Assembly: GCA_947493265.1 (NCBI GenBank) | Contig: CANLQL010000001.1 | Span: forward strand, 558,001 to 622,000 | Direction: 5' to 3' | Source: an uncultured Litoreibacter sp. | GTDB taxonomy: Bacteria > Pseudomonadota > Alphaproteobacteria > Rhodobacterales > Rhodobacteraceae | Length of the DNA stretch: 64,000 bases | Part shown: piece by piece, positions 17,966-27,769 of the stretch | Numbering within the stretch: the first letter of the stretch is position 1 | How the letters are laid out: every line of letters begins with the position of its first letter | Translations under genes and position numbers: made by a program | Notes under the pieces: model-generated | What the model saw: only the letters and a program-made list of their open reading frames with translations | What the model was told of the DNA's origin: nothing | Databases searched by the model: none

Positions 17966-18507
17966 TGTCCCGAATTGACGACAGTCGCGACTTTATCCCG
18001 GTGCGTATCGCGGTGCTGACCGTCTCCGACACACGTGTTGAAAGCGATGACCGTTCGGGCAACGTGCTGGTCGATCGGTTGGAAGCCGCGGGCCATAAGC
18101 TGGCTGCGCGTGGCATCGTCAAAGATGACCGCGCTGCGATTGCCGCGCAGCTGCGTGTTTGGTGTGACGATCCCGAGATTGACGTCGTCCTCTCAACGGG
18201 CGGAACAGGTCTAACGGGTCGCGATGTCACGGTTGAGGCGCATCGCGATGTTTATGAAAAGGAAATAGACGCGTTCGGCGTCGTTTTCACTCACGTTTCC
18301 ATGGCCAAAATCGGCACATCTGCAGTGCAAAGTCGTGCGACGGGCGGTGTTGCAAACGGAACATATCTATTTGCGCTGCCCGGATCGCCGGGGGCATGCA
18401 AGGACGCGTGGGACGAGATTTTGGTGAAACAGCTCGATTACCGGCATAAGCCCTGCAATTTTGTTGAAATTTTCCCCAGATTGGATGAACACAAGCGACG
18501 GAAGTAA
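17965..18507 (+). CDS. moaB: Molybdenum cofactor biosynthesis protein B (MogA/MoaB fold)
   Basis: 180 residues; MogA/MoaB-type protein that binds or adenylates molybdopterin before metal insertion. Signatures: VLTVSDTR near the start, STGGTGLTGRDVT (about 73-85) and ALPGSPGACKDAW. ATG 17965 shares a base with the upstream TGA. It adds to moaD/moaE at 7.2-7.8 kb, though the loci are separate. Confidence 0.93.
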   Translation: MSRIDDSRDFIPVRIAVLTVSDTRVESDDRSGNVLVDRLEAAGHKLAARGIVKDDRAAIAAQLRVWCDDPEIDVVLSTGGTGLTGRDVTVEAHRDVYEKEIDAFGVVFTHVSMAKIGTSAVQSRATGGVANGTYLFALPGSPGACKDAWDEILVKQLDYRHKPCNFVEIFPRLDEHKRRK

Positions 18508-18587
18508 CCAATTTGCACGTTTAAGTGTCACGCGTTGGATTTTTGGCCGGTTGCGCGCTAGATTGTCTAACGAAATTCGGAGTTTGA

Positions 18588-20051
18588 GTGATCATGCGAT
18601 TTTTGCGCCGCTCGCTTGTCGGTCTGTTCCTGCTGTCTTTGACAGTCGGTTTCTTGGCGTTGGCCGGAAGCATGGTCTACGGATCACTGCAAGATCGATG
18701 GGCTAAGGAAAGCCGCGACCGACCTGCTCGGGAGCGGGTCTTTTCCGTCAACGTGCTGACGCTTGAACCGGTCTCACTTACCCCGGTTCTGACCAGTTTC
18801 GGTGAAGTCGCAAGCCGCAGAACCTTGGATCTGCGGGCACCTGTTGGTGGCACTATCGTGGAGCTTGCAGACGGGTTCGAAGAAGGCGGCGCAGTCGAGG
18901 AAGGCCAGTTTCTTGCGCGGATCGACCCTGCAGATGCGCAAACATCCGTTGATGTCGCGCGCACGGATTTGGAAGAAGCAAAAGCTGATCTGCGCGAAGC
19001 AGAACGCGCCTTGGTTTTGGCCCGTGACGAAGTTCTTGCCGCCCAGGATCAGGCTGACCTCAGACAAAAAGCGCTGGAACGCCAACGGGACCTGAAAACC
19101 CGCGGTGTCGGCACAGAAGCAGCAGTAGAGACCGCAGAATTAGCAGCATCGTCAGCCCGTCAGGCGGTGTTGTCGCGCAGGCAGGCCGTTCAGCAGGCAG
19201 AAGCGAAAATTGATCAGGTCAGCGCTTTGATTGCGCGGCGAAATATTGCGCTGGTTGATGCGGAACGTTTGCTGTCAGACACGCAAATTTTCGCGGAATT
19301 TTCGGGACGTCTGGCCGATGTATCGGTAACCGCTGGCGGGTTGGTTGCAAATAACGAACGTCTAGCGCAATTGATTGATCCAAGCGCGCTGGAAGTGTCC
19401 TTTCGCGTTTCTACCGCTCAATACGCGCGTCTTTTGGATGATGCAGGCGCGCTGATCGAAGCACCCGTGAAAGTCACACTCGATATTCTGGGAACCGACC
19501 TTTCTCTGGAAGGTCAGATCACCCGTGAAAGTGCTGCGGTCAGTCAGGGTGCGACCGGACGCAGATTGTTTGCCGCAATCACATCGCCACGTGGGCTGCG
19601 CCCCGGAGATTTTGTGACTGTAGAGATCAACGAACCTGAATTGGAGCGGGTGGTGAAGGTGCCTGCAACCGCACTCAGCCCGGATGAAAAAGTGCTTATG
19701 CTTGTGGGCGAAGATCGCCTTGAGGAAGCCGAGGTGGAGCTTTTGCGCCGCCAGGGTGATGACGTGATAATCCGCGCCCGCGGACTTGCGGGGCGGGAAA
19801 TTATCACCGAACGCTCCCCTTTACTGGGGGCTGGGATCAAGGTGAAACCGCTCCGGGGCGGGGCGCAAGGTGTGCCGGATGCGCCCGAGATGGTGACATT
19901 GGACGAAGATCGCCGGGCCAAGATCATTGCCTTCGTGGAGGCCAACGGACGTATCCCGAAGGATGTGAAAACGCGGATGCTGACCCAATTGGCTGAACCG
20001 CAGGTTCCTGCACAGATGGTCGCGCGGATCGAATCCCGCATGGGGAGCTAG
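18588..20051 (+). CDS. RND efflux periplasmic adaptor (membrane fusion protein)
   Basis: About 487 residues. N-terminal anchor helix (about 8-30), split lipoyl/barrel-sandwich domain (APVGGTIVELA ... FSGRLADVSVTAGG), a long alpha-helical coiled-coil hairpin between them (about 125-215, rich in A, E, Q, R), then beta-barrel and membrane-proximal domains. The hairpin is the part that contacts the outer-membrane TolC channel. Start could be GTG 18588 (GGAG five bases upstream) or ATG 18594. The permease gene follows after six bases; no TolC gene is nearby. Substrate unknown. Confidence 0.9.
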   Translation: MIMRFLRRSLVGLFLLSLTVGFLALAGSMVYGSLQDRWAKESRDRPARERVFSVNVLTLEPVSLTPVLTSFGEVASRRTLDLRAPVGGTIVELADGFEEGGAVEEGQFLARIDPADAQTSVDVARTDLEEAKADLREAERALVLARDEVLAAQDQADLRQKALERQRDLKTRGVGTEAAVETAELAASSARQAVLSRRQAVQQAEAKIDQVSALIARRNIALVDAERLLSDTQIFAEFSGRLADVSVTAGGLVANNERLAQLIDPSALEVSFRVSTAQYARLLDDAGALIEAPVKVTLDILGTDLSLEGQITRESAAVSQGATGRRLFAAITSPRGLRPGDFVTVEINEPELERVVKVPATALSPDEKVLMLVGEDRLEEAEVELLRRQGDDVIIRARGLAGREIITERSPLLGAGIKVKPLRGGAQGVPDAPEMVTLDEDRRAKIIAFVEANGRIPKDVKTRMLTQLAEPQVPAQMVARIESRMGS

Positions 20052-20057
20052 ACCAAG

Positions 20058-23000
20058 ATGCCCGATCCGGTGCGCGAACAGGTCAAACAGGCAACAGGCG
20101 GGATCCTGTCTTACTTTACGCGACATCGGACGGCGGCAAATCTTGTTTTGGTGGTCCTGATTGCGCTTGGTCTTGCCGCGCTTCCGAAGATGCGCACGCA
20201 ATTCTTCCCGGATGTTATTTTGGACAATGTCTCCGTCTCCGTCGCTTGGGACGGTGCAGGTGCCGATGACGTGGACCGTGCGATTGTGCAACTGATGGAA
20301 CCGGCTTTGTTGTCTGTCGAAGGGGTCGAAAGCTCTTCTGCGACTTCGCGCGAAGGCAGCGCGTCGATCCGGCTTGAGTTTGAGCCGGGTTGGGACATGG
20401 CCCGCGCAACAGATGATATTCAGGTCGTCGTTGACGGTGTCACAAACCTGCCTGAAGACGCCGATGAGCCGGAAGTGCGGCGCGGGGTCTGGCGCGACCG
20501 TGTAACCGACGTGGTGATCACGGGCCCGGTCGGTGTGGACCAGTTAGGTCGGTTCGCCGATGAATTTGCGACGCGGCTATTTGCGGCGGGCGTAACGCGT
20601 ACGACCATACGCGGCGTTGCTGCACCCGAAACGATCGTTGAAGTCCCGTCCATCGAATTGATCCGAAATGATGTGACTATGGCCGAGATTGCCGAGGTCA
20701 TTCGTGGCGAAGCCTCCGCCGATCCGGCAGGTGATGTTTCCAGCGGGACATCGCGGGTGCGGACTGGTGTTGCGAAACGAAGTGCGGCGCAAATCGCGTC
20801 CATCGTGCTGCGGTCCAATGATGACGGCTCTAAGCTGACAATCGGCGATATCGCCCGAATTGAAGTCGGCGGCACTGACCGGGAACGTGCGTATTTTGTC
20901 GGCGAAAACCCGGCGATATCGGTGCGGGTTGATCGATCCAACCAAGGCGACGCGATAGAGATTCAAGCCCAGGTTGAAGATGTCGCCGCCGAAATGGAGC
21001 TGACGCTGCCAGAAGGCACAAGTATCGACCTGATCAGAACACGTTCCGAGGCGATCACAGGACGGCTGGATATCTTGCTGGACAACGGGTTGGTGGGGCT
21101 TGGCCTTGTGGTGTTGCTGCTGTTCTTGTTCCTCAATGCGCGCACTGCGTTTTGGGTCGCTGCTGGTATCCCGGTCGCAATGTTGGGCGCGATTGCGTTG
21201 ATGTATCTGTTTGGCCTGACGATCAACATGATCTCCCTTTTTGCGCTGATCATCACTTTGGGCATCGTCGTCGATGACGCCATTGTTGTGGGCGAACATG
21301 CCGATTTTCGAACGCGGGAGCTGAAAGAAGACCCTGTCGTTGCGGCTGAACGGGCGGCCAAACGCATGTCTGCCCCGGTATTTTCTGCAACGATCACCAC
21401 AGTGATCGCGTTTTTTGGGCTGGTGGCCATCGGTGGACGTTTCGGTGATCTGATCCAAGACATCCCGTTTACGGTTATTGTTGTCCTTATAGCTTCGCTG
21501 ATCGAATGCTTTTTGATCCTGCCCAATCACATGGCCCATGCGCTGAAATCCACCGCGAAAGAACATTGGTATGACCTGCCCAGCAGGGTCGTTACGCGCG
21601 GGTTCAACTGGGTGCGTGACAACCTGTTTCGCCGTGCGATGGCTGGTGTCATCTGGCTGCGTTACCCTGTTTTTGCGTTGGCGGTTGTGTTGCTGGCGAC
21701 GCAAGCCGCGCAGTTTATTCGGGGCGATGTCACTTGGCGCTTCTTCAACGCGCCCGAGCGGGGTTCAATTTCCGGTAACTTTGCAATGCTTCCGGGGGCA
21801 GGGCGCGGCGATACGATCGAAATGATGCGCGAATTGCAACGCGCGACAGATGCTGTTGCGACCCGCTATGAGGACGAGCATGGCATCAACCCCATAGACT
21901 ACGTTCTGGCCGAAATCGGTGGGACAACTGGGCGCGGTTTGGCGGGGTCTGATACAAAAGAGCCTGATCAGCTGGGCTCCATCGCGATCGAGCTGATCGA
22001 CGCGGATTTACGCCCCTATTCGTCTTTTGAATTCCTCGCGGGCGTGCAGGACGAGGTTCGCAACCACCCTTTGCTTGAAACCCTCAGTTTTCGCGGTTGG
22101 CGATCTGGTCCCGGCGGGGACGCGCTGGATGTGAAATTCTACGGCGCGGAAGCGGATGTTCTGAAACAGGCGTCTGAAGCGCTGAAAACCGCGATCTCTC
22201 CGTTTGCTGAAGTCTCTGCGGTTGAAGACAGTTTGGCCTATGACAAGGAAGAGTTGATCTTGGATCTGACGGCCCAAGGCCAAGCACTGGGATTTACCAT
22301 CGAAGCGCTGGGCCGGGTTTTGCGAAACAGGCTGAACGGGATTGAAGCTGCGACATATCCTGACGGTCCGCGCTCGGCAAAGATACGCGTTGAACTGCCT
22401 TCCAACGAACTGACGGCGGATTTCTTGGAACGCACATTTCTGCGCGCGGCGTCCGGCACATATGTTCCGTTGGCCGATATCGTCACGGTTGCGTCGCAGA
22501 CAGGTTTTTCAACCGTTCGGCGGGAAAACGGGCTGAGCCTTGTCACAGTGACAGGCGATATCTCGGAAGATGATCCGGCACGCGCCGAAGAGATTATGAC
22601 CCAGATCCGCGAAGAATTCCTGCCCCAGATTGAGCAAGATTTTGGCGTTGCGTTCGAGGTTGCCGGATTGGCCGAACAAGAATCTGATTTCCTGAGTGAC
22701 GCGCTGCTTGGCTTCTCACTTTGTCTGATCGGGATTTACCTGACTTTGGCTTGGGTGTTTTCAAGTTGGACGCGGCCGGGTGTGATCATGGTGATTATCC
22801 CGTTTGGCCTGATCGGCACGATTTACGGGCATTCCGTTTGGGACGTGCCGCTGTCGATGTTCACCGTTGTCGGGTTGATCGGGATGACCGGAATCATCAT
22901 CAACGATTCCATTGTTTTGGTGTCGACCATTGATGAATACGCCAAAGATCGGGGCCTGATCCCGGCGATCATTGATGGGACTGCTGACCGCTTGCGGCCC

Positions 23001-23471
23001 GTGTTGCTGACCACGCTGACCACGGTTTTGGGGCTCGCCCCACTATTGTTTGAAACCTCGCAACACGCGCAGTTCTTGAAGCCGACCGTTATCACGCTTT
23101 GCTATGGGCTTGGGTTTGGTATGGCGTTGGTGCTGCTATTGGTGCCGTCCTTGATGGCCATGCAGGCTGATTTCCATCGGCAGGTTTCGGGACTTCGTCG
23201 GGCGTTGAACGCGGGTAAATCAGGGCGCGGGATCAGTGCCGCGATGATTAGCTTGTTGCTGGCGATAGCGGGGCTGTTCGCTGGAACCTTGGGCGTTGCT
23301 ATTTTCACCGGGGCGTTGCCGGCAGCGGTGGTTGGCGTCCTTCCTGCCTTACAATCGGCCGCGCAAGTACCCACAGCCTTTGGGCTGTTTGTGATCGGGA
23401 CAGCATTGCTTTTGCTGTTGGTGTGGTTTGTTGCTGCGGGCTTGCAGATGCGGCGCAAGACGGCGCGTTAG
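20058..23471 (+). CDS. RND efflux permease (AcrB/D/F family), C-terminally extended
   Basis: 1137 residues; inner-membrane proton-driven exporter. Two RND halves, each with a TM helix, a large periplasmic porter loop and a TM bundle. The proton-relay Asp-Asp is present in TM4 (GIVVDDAIVVGEH) and the second half contains GMTGIIINDSIVLV. Most family members end near 1040 residues shortly after TM12; here about 100 extra residues contain two or three further hydrophobic segments before a basic end. Forms one unit with the adaptor upstream. Confidence 0.92.
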   Translation: MPDPVREQVKQATGGILSYFTRHRTAANLVLVVLIALGLAALPKMRTQFFPDVILDNVSVSVAWDGAGADDVDRAIVQLMEPALLSVEGVESSSATSREGSASIRLEFEPGWDMARATDDIQVVVDGVTNLPEDADEPEVRRGVWRDRVTDVVITGPVGVDQLGRFADEFATRLFAAGVTRTTIRGVAAPETIVEVPSIELIRNDVTMAEIAEVIRGEASADPAGDVSSGTSRVRTGVAKRSAAQIASIVLRSNDDGSKLTIGDIARIEVGGTDRERAYFVGENPAISVRVDRSNQGDAIEIQAQVEDVAAEMELTLPEGTSIDLIRTRSEAITGRLDILLDNGLVGLGLVVLLLFLFLNARTAFWVAAGIPVAMLGAIALMYLFGLTINMISLFALIITLGIVVDDAIVVGEHADFRTRELKEDPVVAAERAAKRMSAPVFSATITTVIAFFGLVAIGGRFGDLIQDIPFTVIVVLIASLIECFLILPNHMAHALKSTAKEHWYDLPSRVVTRGFNWVRDNLFRRAMAGVIWLRYPVFALAVVLLATQAAQFIRGDVTWRFFNAPERGSISGNFAMLPGAGRGDTIEMMRELQRATDAVATRYEDEHGINPIDYVLAEIGGTTGRGLAGSDTKEPDQLGSIAIELIDADLRPYSSFEFLAGVQDEVRNHPLLETLSFRGWRSGPGGDALDVKFYGAEADVLKQASEALKTAISPFAEVSAVEDSLAYDKEELILDLTAQGQALGFTIEALGRVLRNRLNGIEAATYPDGPRSAKIRVELPSNELTADFLERTFLRAASGTYVPLADIVTVASQTGFSTVRRENGLSLVTVTGDISEDDPARAEEIMTQIREEFLPQIEQDFGVAFEVAGLAEQESDFLSDALLGFSLCLIGIYLTLAWVFSSWTRPGVIMVIIPFGLIGTIYGHSVWDVPLSMFTVVGLIGMTGIIINDSIVLVSTIDEYAKDRGLIPAIIDGTADRLRPVLLTTLTTVLGLAPLLFETSQHAQFLKPTVITLCYGLGFGMALVLLLVPSLMAMQADFHRQVSGLRRALNAGKSGRGISAAMISLLLAIAGLFAGTLGVAIFTGALPAAVVGVLPALQSAAQVPTAFGLFVIGTALLLLLVWFVAAGLQMRRKTAR

Positions 23472-23476
23472 GCCGC

Positions 23477-24298
23477 TCAGTCGCAGCCGAAAATTTCAAC
23501 AGAACTTTTGCTTGAAATGAGTGTGAGGCGCAGATTGTTGCGACTGATTGCCGTGCCTGCGGCCTGTGGGACCAGCAGTGCCGAGGCTTTAAAGATATTG
23601 CCGCTTCGCCTGGTTTTGGGCTCTGACACCCAGATATTCTTGTTGCCGGGTTCGATGGACAGGATTTCTGAACGGCCCGCAAGCGGCGGAACATCAAGGC
23701 GCAATTCTAAGCGGATTCCTTCTGCGCTAGGCTGAAACTTGCAGGTGGCGCTTCGCACTTTGGCTTGCTTGGCGGTCAGTGGCAGGGTGCGAAGGGATGC
23801 CCGGATTGCAGCATTTTTCGGACCGGGAACCGAGGGCAGCATGCCAGAAAGCTTTATCTGAACCGGCAGGCAAATCTCCTCGCAGACACCGAAATGCATC
23901 GACGCATTGACCTTTACCGGGGCGTTGGAATTGGGTCGAATTATTACTGGCAGGACGACCGCATCTACATATCCGATAGATCGCAGCCCGTAGGTGCGGA
24001 AAACCTCTGGCCGGGGCCAAAGTATCTTGGCCGAATTCAGGTTCTTCGACCCGCGCCAATTAACCGTGGTCGGAATGCCGCCATCACCGGGCGCGCGCCA
24101 ATAGGTTTTCCAGCCGGGCAGCATTTTGATCGAAATGCCTGCCATATGCTGACCATTTTCCATCCGCCAACCGGGCAGAAGCTCAACCTCGACCACATCG
24201 TGGACGGATTTCAGTTTGATCTGCGCGGCAAGCGAAGTGGGCAGGAAACACATCAGCGCAAGCGCGAAAATGAAAGCATTTTTCATGAGTTGCACCAT
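23477..24298 (-). CDS. Periplasmic DsbD N-terminal-domain protein
   Basis: 273 residues. Signal peptide (MKNAFIFALALMCFLPTSLAA) and one domain like the periplasmic alpha domain of DsbD, with the redox pair in GVCEEICLP (CxxxC, about residues 136-140). There is no transmembrane electron-transfer part, so it must receive electrons from another protein such as CcdA or DsbD. Two close ATGs (24298, 24286) are possible. Stop is five bases from that of the convergent RND gene. Thiol reduction of periplasmic proteins or cytochrome c maturation are possible roles. Confidence 0.82.
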   Translation of the reverse strand: MVQLMKNAFIFALALMCFLPTSLAAQIKLKSVHDVVEVELLPGWRMENGQHMAGISIKMLPGWKTYWRAPGDGGIPTTVNWRGSKNLNSAKILWPRPEVFRTYGLRSIGYVDAVVLPVIIRPNSNAPVKVNASMHFGVCEEICLPVQIKLSGMLPSVPGPKNAAIRASLRTLPLTAKQAKVRSATCKFQPSAEGIRLELRLDVPPLAGRSEILSIEPGNKNIWVSEPKTRRSGNIFKASALLVPQAAGTAISRNNLRLTLISSKSSVEIFGCD

Positions 24299-24409
24299 AT
24301 GCGTCCGAACGCAGAGCGGAAATCACGTTTCGGCGAGAGAATGTGACATATTCCGCCGACACAGCCGTTCTTCCTTGTCACCCCGTGGCGCGCGGCGCAG
24401 GTTGGAACG

Positions 24410-24985
24410 ATGGATAGCGCAACCGATTCCACCGACCTGACCGGCAAATTGCTTGTTGCCATGCCGAGCATGGGTGACCCCAGATTTGAGCAAAGCGTGA
24501 TCTTCATGTGCACCTATTCCAGTGAGGGTGCGATGGGGCTGATTGTCAACAAGCCGCTGCCTCAGCTTAAATTCACAGATGTTTTGATGCAGCTTGAAAT
24601 TGAACTTGGCGATGGCCCAAACAACCAGGTTGTCCATATCGGTGGCCCGGTAGAACGCGGCCGCGGCTTCGTTTTGCACTCCGCGGACTACGCAGTTGAG
24701 GATGCGACCATGGAAGTTCGGGGTGGCTATGGAATGACCGCGACGCGGGAGATTCTGGAAGCTATTTCAAAAGGTGACGGTCCCAGTGAGGCCCTGATGG
24801 CGATGGGCTATTCCAGTTGGGGTCCGGGCCAGTTGGAAGACGAAATCCAACGCAATGGCTGGCTGATCTGCGATGCGTCAAAGGCGCTGGTCTTTGGGGC
24901 AGATAACAGTGCGAAATGGGTCGATGCGTTGGCCGCGTTGGGGATCGATCCGCTGTTGCTGTCGGCTGAAGGCGGTCACGCCTAG
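24410..24985 (+). CDS. YqgE/AlgH family protein
   Basis: 191 residues of the UPF0301 family: GKLLVAMPSMGDPRFEQSV at the N-terminus, GAMGLIVNKPL, HIGGPVERGRGFVLHS and GYSSWGPGQLEDEI, in the family order. Role is poorly defined; AlgH in Pseudomonas affects alginate expression. Its TAG overlaps the stop of convergent tsaC in a shared CTAG (24982-24985). Confidence 0.92.
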   Translation: MDSATDSTDLTGKLLVAMPSMGDPRFEQSVIFMCTYSSEGAMGLIVNKPLPQLKFTDVLMQLEIELGDGPNNQVVHIGGPVERGRGFVLHSADYAVEDATMEVRGGYGMTATREILEAISKGDGPSEALMAMGYSSWGPGQLEDEIQRNGWLICDASKALVFGADNSAKWVDALAALGIDPLLLSAEGGHA

Positions 24986-25929
24986 CTGCGGGGCGCTGCG
25001 GCCCTGTTCAGCCGGTCATTGATCGCGGCCCCAAGCCCGTCCAACGGGATCGCAGAAACCGCGACACCTTTCACCTTTTGTGCACTGGCAAGTGCGTCGA
25101 TCTGGTGCAACATCGAAAACAGGTTGGCAGCGGCCTCTTTCAAATCCCCGGACGGCGACAGGTTAAGCGTGGCAGTCTCAACGTCGCCAAACCCTAAGAA
25201 CAGCTCACCGTCTTTCGAGCTCTCTGCGTTCAGGCGTAAACGGGCGTTCGGCGCATAGTGCGATTTCAATTGTCCGGGTGCAGTGGGCGCATCACCGGTG
25301 AGTTTCGGGCGATGCAGCGACTGGCCGGTCAGTTTTTCGACCTGATTGATCTCCAGTCCGCCGGGGCGCAATAGGCTCAGCGGGTCTGTCATCAGAATTG
25401 TCGATTCCACGCCAACCTTGCAGGGACCATTGTCCAAAACCGCATCAATGCGCCCGCGCAGACCGTCCAATACGTGTTCAGCGGTCGTCGGGCTGACGGC
25501 GCCTGACGGGTTGGCGGAGGGGGCTGCAACAGGAAAATCAACGGCTTTCAGAAGTTCCAACGCGATCGGCTCGTCCGGGATGCGGACCGCAACCATACCA
25601 TGACCGGCAGTGATCAGACGGGACAATCCGTCACCTTCACGCAGAGGCAGGACAAGCGTCATCGGACCTGGCCAATAGGCATTTGCCAGCGCAAGGGCCG
25701 TGTCATCAAACCGGGCGATGCGATGGGCCGCGTCCAGATCGGCAACATGGACAATCAGCGGGTTGAACCGGGGACGCTTCTTGGCCTCAAAGATGCTGGC
25801 GACTGCCAGATCATCATCGGCACGCGCACCTAGCCCGTAGACAGTTTCGGTAGGAAATGCCACGAGCTGACCACCACGAAGCATATTCGCGGCGCGATCG
25901 ATCTGATGGGCGAGCAGGCGTAAGGTCAT
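24982..25929 (-). CDS. tsaC: L-threonylcarbamoyladenylate synthase (Sua5-type)
   Basis: 315 residues; makes threonylcarbamoyl-AMP for the t6A37 modification of ANN-decoding tRNAs. N-terminal YrdC domain: FPTETVYGLGA, KKRPRFNPLIVH, WPGPMTLVL, APSANPSG and VESTI; then the Sua5-specific C-terminal domain after PGQLKSHYAP. The open frame continues upstream to 26037, but ATG 25929 (MTLRLLAHQID) is the likely start. Diverges from the acyl-CoA dehydrogenase operon. Confidence 0.95.
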   Translation of the reverse strand: MTLRLLAHQIDRAANMLRGGQLVAFPTETVYGLGARADDDLAVASIFEAKKRPRFNPLIVHVADLDAAHRIARFDDTALALANAYWPGPMTLVLPLREGDGLSRLITAGHGMVAVRIPDEPIALELLKAVDFPVAAPSANPSGAVSPTTAEHVLDGLRGRIDAVLDNGPCKVGVESTILMTDPLSLLRPGGLEINQVEKLTGQSLHRPKLTGDAPTAPGQLKSHYAPNARLRLNAESSKDGELFLGFGDVETATLNLSPSGDLKEAAANLFSMLHQIDALASAQKVKGVAVSAIPLDGLGAAINDRLNRAAAPRS

Positions 25930-25972
25930 TTCCGTGCGACTTTTAAAGAGGGTTTGTGACGTGGCGTTCCGA

Positions 25973-26002
25973 TTGCGAGCGCGCGCGATGCCAAGACATA
26001 AT
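25973..26002 (+). promoter_or_regulatory. Possible promoter of acyl-CoA dehydrogenase operon
   Basis: TTGCGA (25973-25978), 18-base spacer, CATAAT (25997-26002). Downstream lies a 6-bp hairpin CTGCGC/GCGCAG (26030-26046) in the predicted leader, just ahead of the GGAGG ribosome site (26053-26057). Confidence 0.4.
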
Positions 26003-26062
26003 AGATTAACCTTATTCTTTTGCATGTCTCTGCGCAACCGGCGCAGCTAAGCGGAGGTGATC

Positions 26063-27769
26063 ATGCCCTACCAAGCCCCGACATCTGACTATCAGTTTCT
26101 CTTCGAACATATCGTGGGATTATCGCAAGTTACCCAGACGGAGCGGTTCGAAGACGCAACGCCTGATGTGACCGCGGCCATTCTGGAAGAGGCAGGCAAA
26201 CTGGCCTCTGATGTGCTGGCCCCGCTACAGCGCGAAGGCGATTTGCATCCGGCGCATCTGGAAAACGGGGTGGTGCGAACCTCACCCGGTTTTGGCGATG
26301 GCTACAAAGCAATTGCGGAAGGTGGTTGGGTTGGCATCTCAGCTGATCCTGAATATGGCGGCATGGGCCTGCCGCAATCCATCACCAATGCGGTCAACGA
26401 AATGATGGGTGGGGCGTGCCTGTCTCTGCAGCTTAATCCGCTCATGAGCCAAGGTCAGATCGAAGCTTTGGAACATCACGCCAGCGACGAATTGAAGGCG
26501 CTTTACCTTCCCAAACTTATTTCGGGGGAGTGGTGCGGCACAATGAACCTGACGGAACCGCAGGCAGGCTCAGACGTTGGCGCGTTGCGCAGTAAAGCGG
26601 TGGATAATGGCGACGGTACTTACGCGATTACCGGGCAGAAGATTTATATCAGCTGGGCGGACAACGATTTCAGCGAGAATGTGTGCCACCTTGTTCTGGC
26701 CCGGTTGCCGGATGGTGTCGCAGGAACGAAAGGGATTTCCCTGTTCATGGTGCCAAAGCTGATCCCGGATGCGGATGGCACACCAGCTGTCGCGAATTCC
26801 CTGAAAGTGGTGTCGCTGGAACATAAGATGGGGTTGCACGGCTCCCCCACCGCCGTGATGCAATATGATGGTGCCACAGGATGGCTTGTCGGGAAGCCAC
26901 ATAACGGCATGGCGGCGATGTTTACAATGATGAACAACGCCCGGTTGGGTGTTGGCGGTCAAGGGATCGCCGTAGCGGAAGCTGCGTTCCAACATGCGCT
27001 GGCCTATGCCGCGGATCGCAAGCAGGGCAAAGCCCATGAAGGCGAAAGCATCCTTGGCCATGCTGATGTGCGCCGGATGCTGGCACAGATGAAGGCAGAT
27101 ACGTTTGCCGCCCGCGCAATCGGGGCGGCCTGTGCTGTTGCGATTGACATGGCTCAGGCCACAGGGGACGCGTCATGGAAAGCGCGCGCGGCACTGTTAA
27201 CGCCGATTGCCAAGGCATTCGGGACAGATGTCGGGATCGAAGTGGCCCAGCAAGGTATTCAGGTGCATGGCGGCATGGGGTTCATCGAAGAAACCGGCGC
27301 GGCACAATTCCTGCGCGACGTCCGCGTGACGGCAATCTATGAAGGAACCAATGGTATTCAATCCATGGACCTCGTGGCGCGCAAAATGATGGATGGCGGG
27401 GAAGCAGCCTACGCCTTGATCGATGAAATCGAAGCGTCGGCAGAGCGTTGCAAAACGCAGATGCCCGACCTTGCGGGGCCTGTTTTTAGTGCGGCTGAAA
27501 CACTGCGCGAAACCACAGAATGGCTGGTCGAACAGCAAATGAATGACCGCTTTGCCGGTGCTGTTCCGTATTTGCGCCTGTTTGCGCGGGTTTTGGGTGG
27601 ATATTTCCATATGCTTGCAGCAGATGCCGCAGGGGCGGAGTCCGCCCGTGGAAAGCTTGCGTTGGTTTATGTTCAGCGGTTGTTGCCTGAACATTTGGGT
27701 CTGGCGGAGCATGTTCGCAAAGGGGCAGACGATCTTTACGCGCTGAGTTTTGAGGACTTGGTGGCTTGA
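26063..27769 (+). CDS. Acyl-CoA dehydrogenase (long form, DmdC-like)
   Basis: 568-residue FAD acyl-CoA dehydrogenase with an additional C-terminal dimerisation-type extension, the subgroup that includes 3-methylmercaptopropionyl-CoA dehydrogenase DmdC. Family segments: GEWCGTMNLTEPQAGSDVG, VQVHGGMGFIEE-like stretch near 405, YEGTNGIQSMDL (catalytic Glu region). GGAGG five bases upstream fixes ATG 26063 rather than GTG 26057. It begins a three-gene overlapping operon with an MBL hydrolase and a DUF6173 gene. DMSP-derived substrate use is possible in this group but not shown by sequence. Confidence 0.9.
   Translation: MPYQAPTSDYQFLFEHIVGLSQVTQTERFEDATPDVTAAILEEAGKLASDVLAPLQREGDLHPAHLENGVVRTSPGFGDGYKAIAEGGWVGISADPEYGGMGLPQSITNAVNEMMGGACLSLQLNPLMSQGQIEALEHHASDELKALYLPKLISGEWCGTMNLTEPQAGSDVGALRSKAVDNGDGTYAITGQKIYISWADNDFSENVCHLVLARLPDGVAGTKGISLFMVPKLIPDADGTPAVANSLKVVSLEHKMGLHGSPTAVMQYDGATGWLVGKPHNGMAAMFTMMNNARLGVGGQGIAVAEAAFQHALAYAADRKQGKAHEGESILGHADVRRMLAQMKADTFAARAIGAACAVAIDMAQATGDASWKARAALLTPIAKAFGTDVGIEVAQQGIQVHGGMGFIEETGAAQFLRDVRVTAIYEGTNGIQSMDLVARKMMDGGEAAYALIDEIEASAERCKTQMPDLAGPVFSAAETLRETTEWLVEQQMNDRFAGAVPYLRLFARVLGGYFHMLAADAAGAESARGKLALVYVQRLLPEHLGLAEHVRKGADDLYALSFEDLVA

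Noticed and set aside
20577-21704. Long minus-strand frame opposite the RND permease (375 codons)
   Set aside because: It has a composition-driven Gln/Arg/His-rich translation without any domain, and the opposite strand encodes a clear RND protein.
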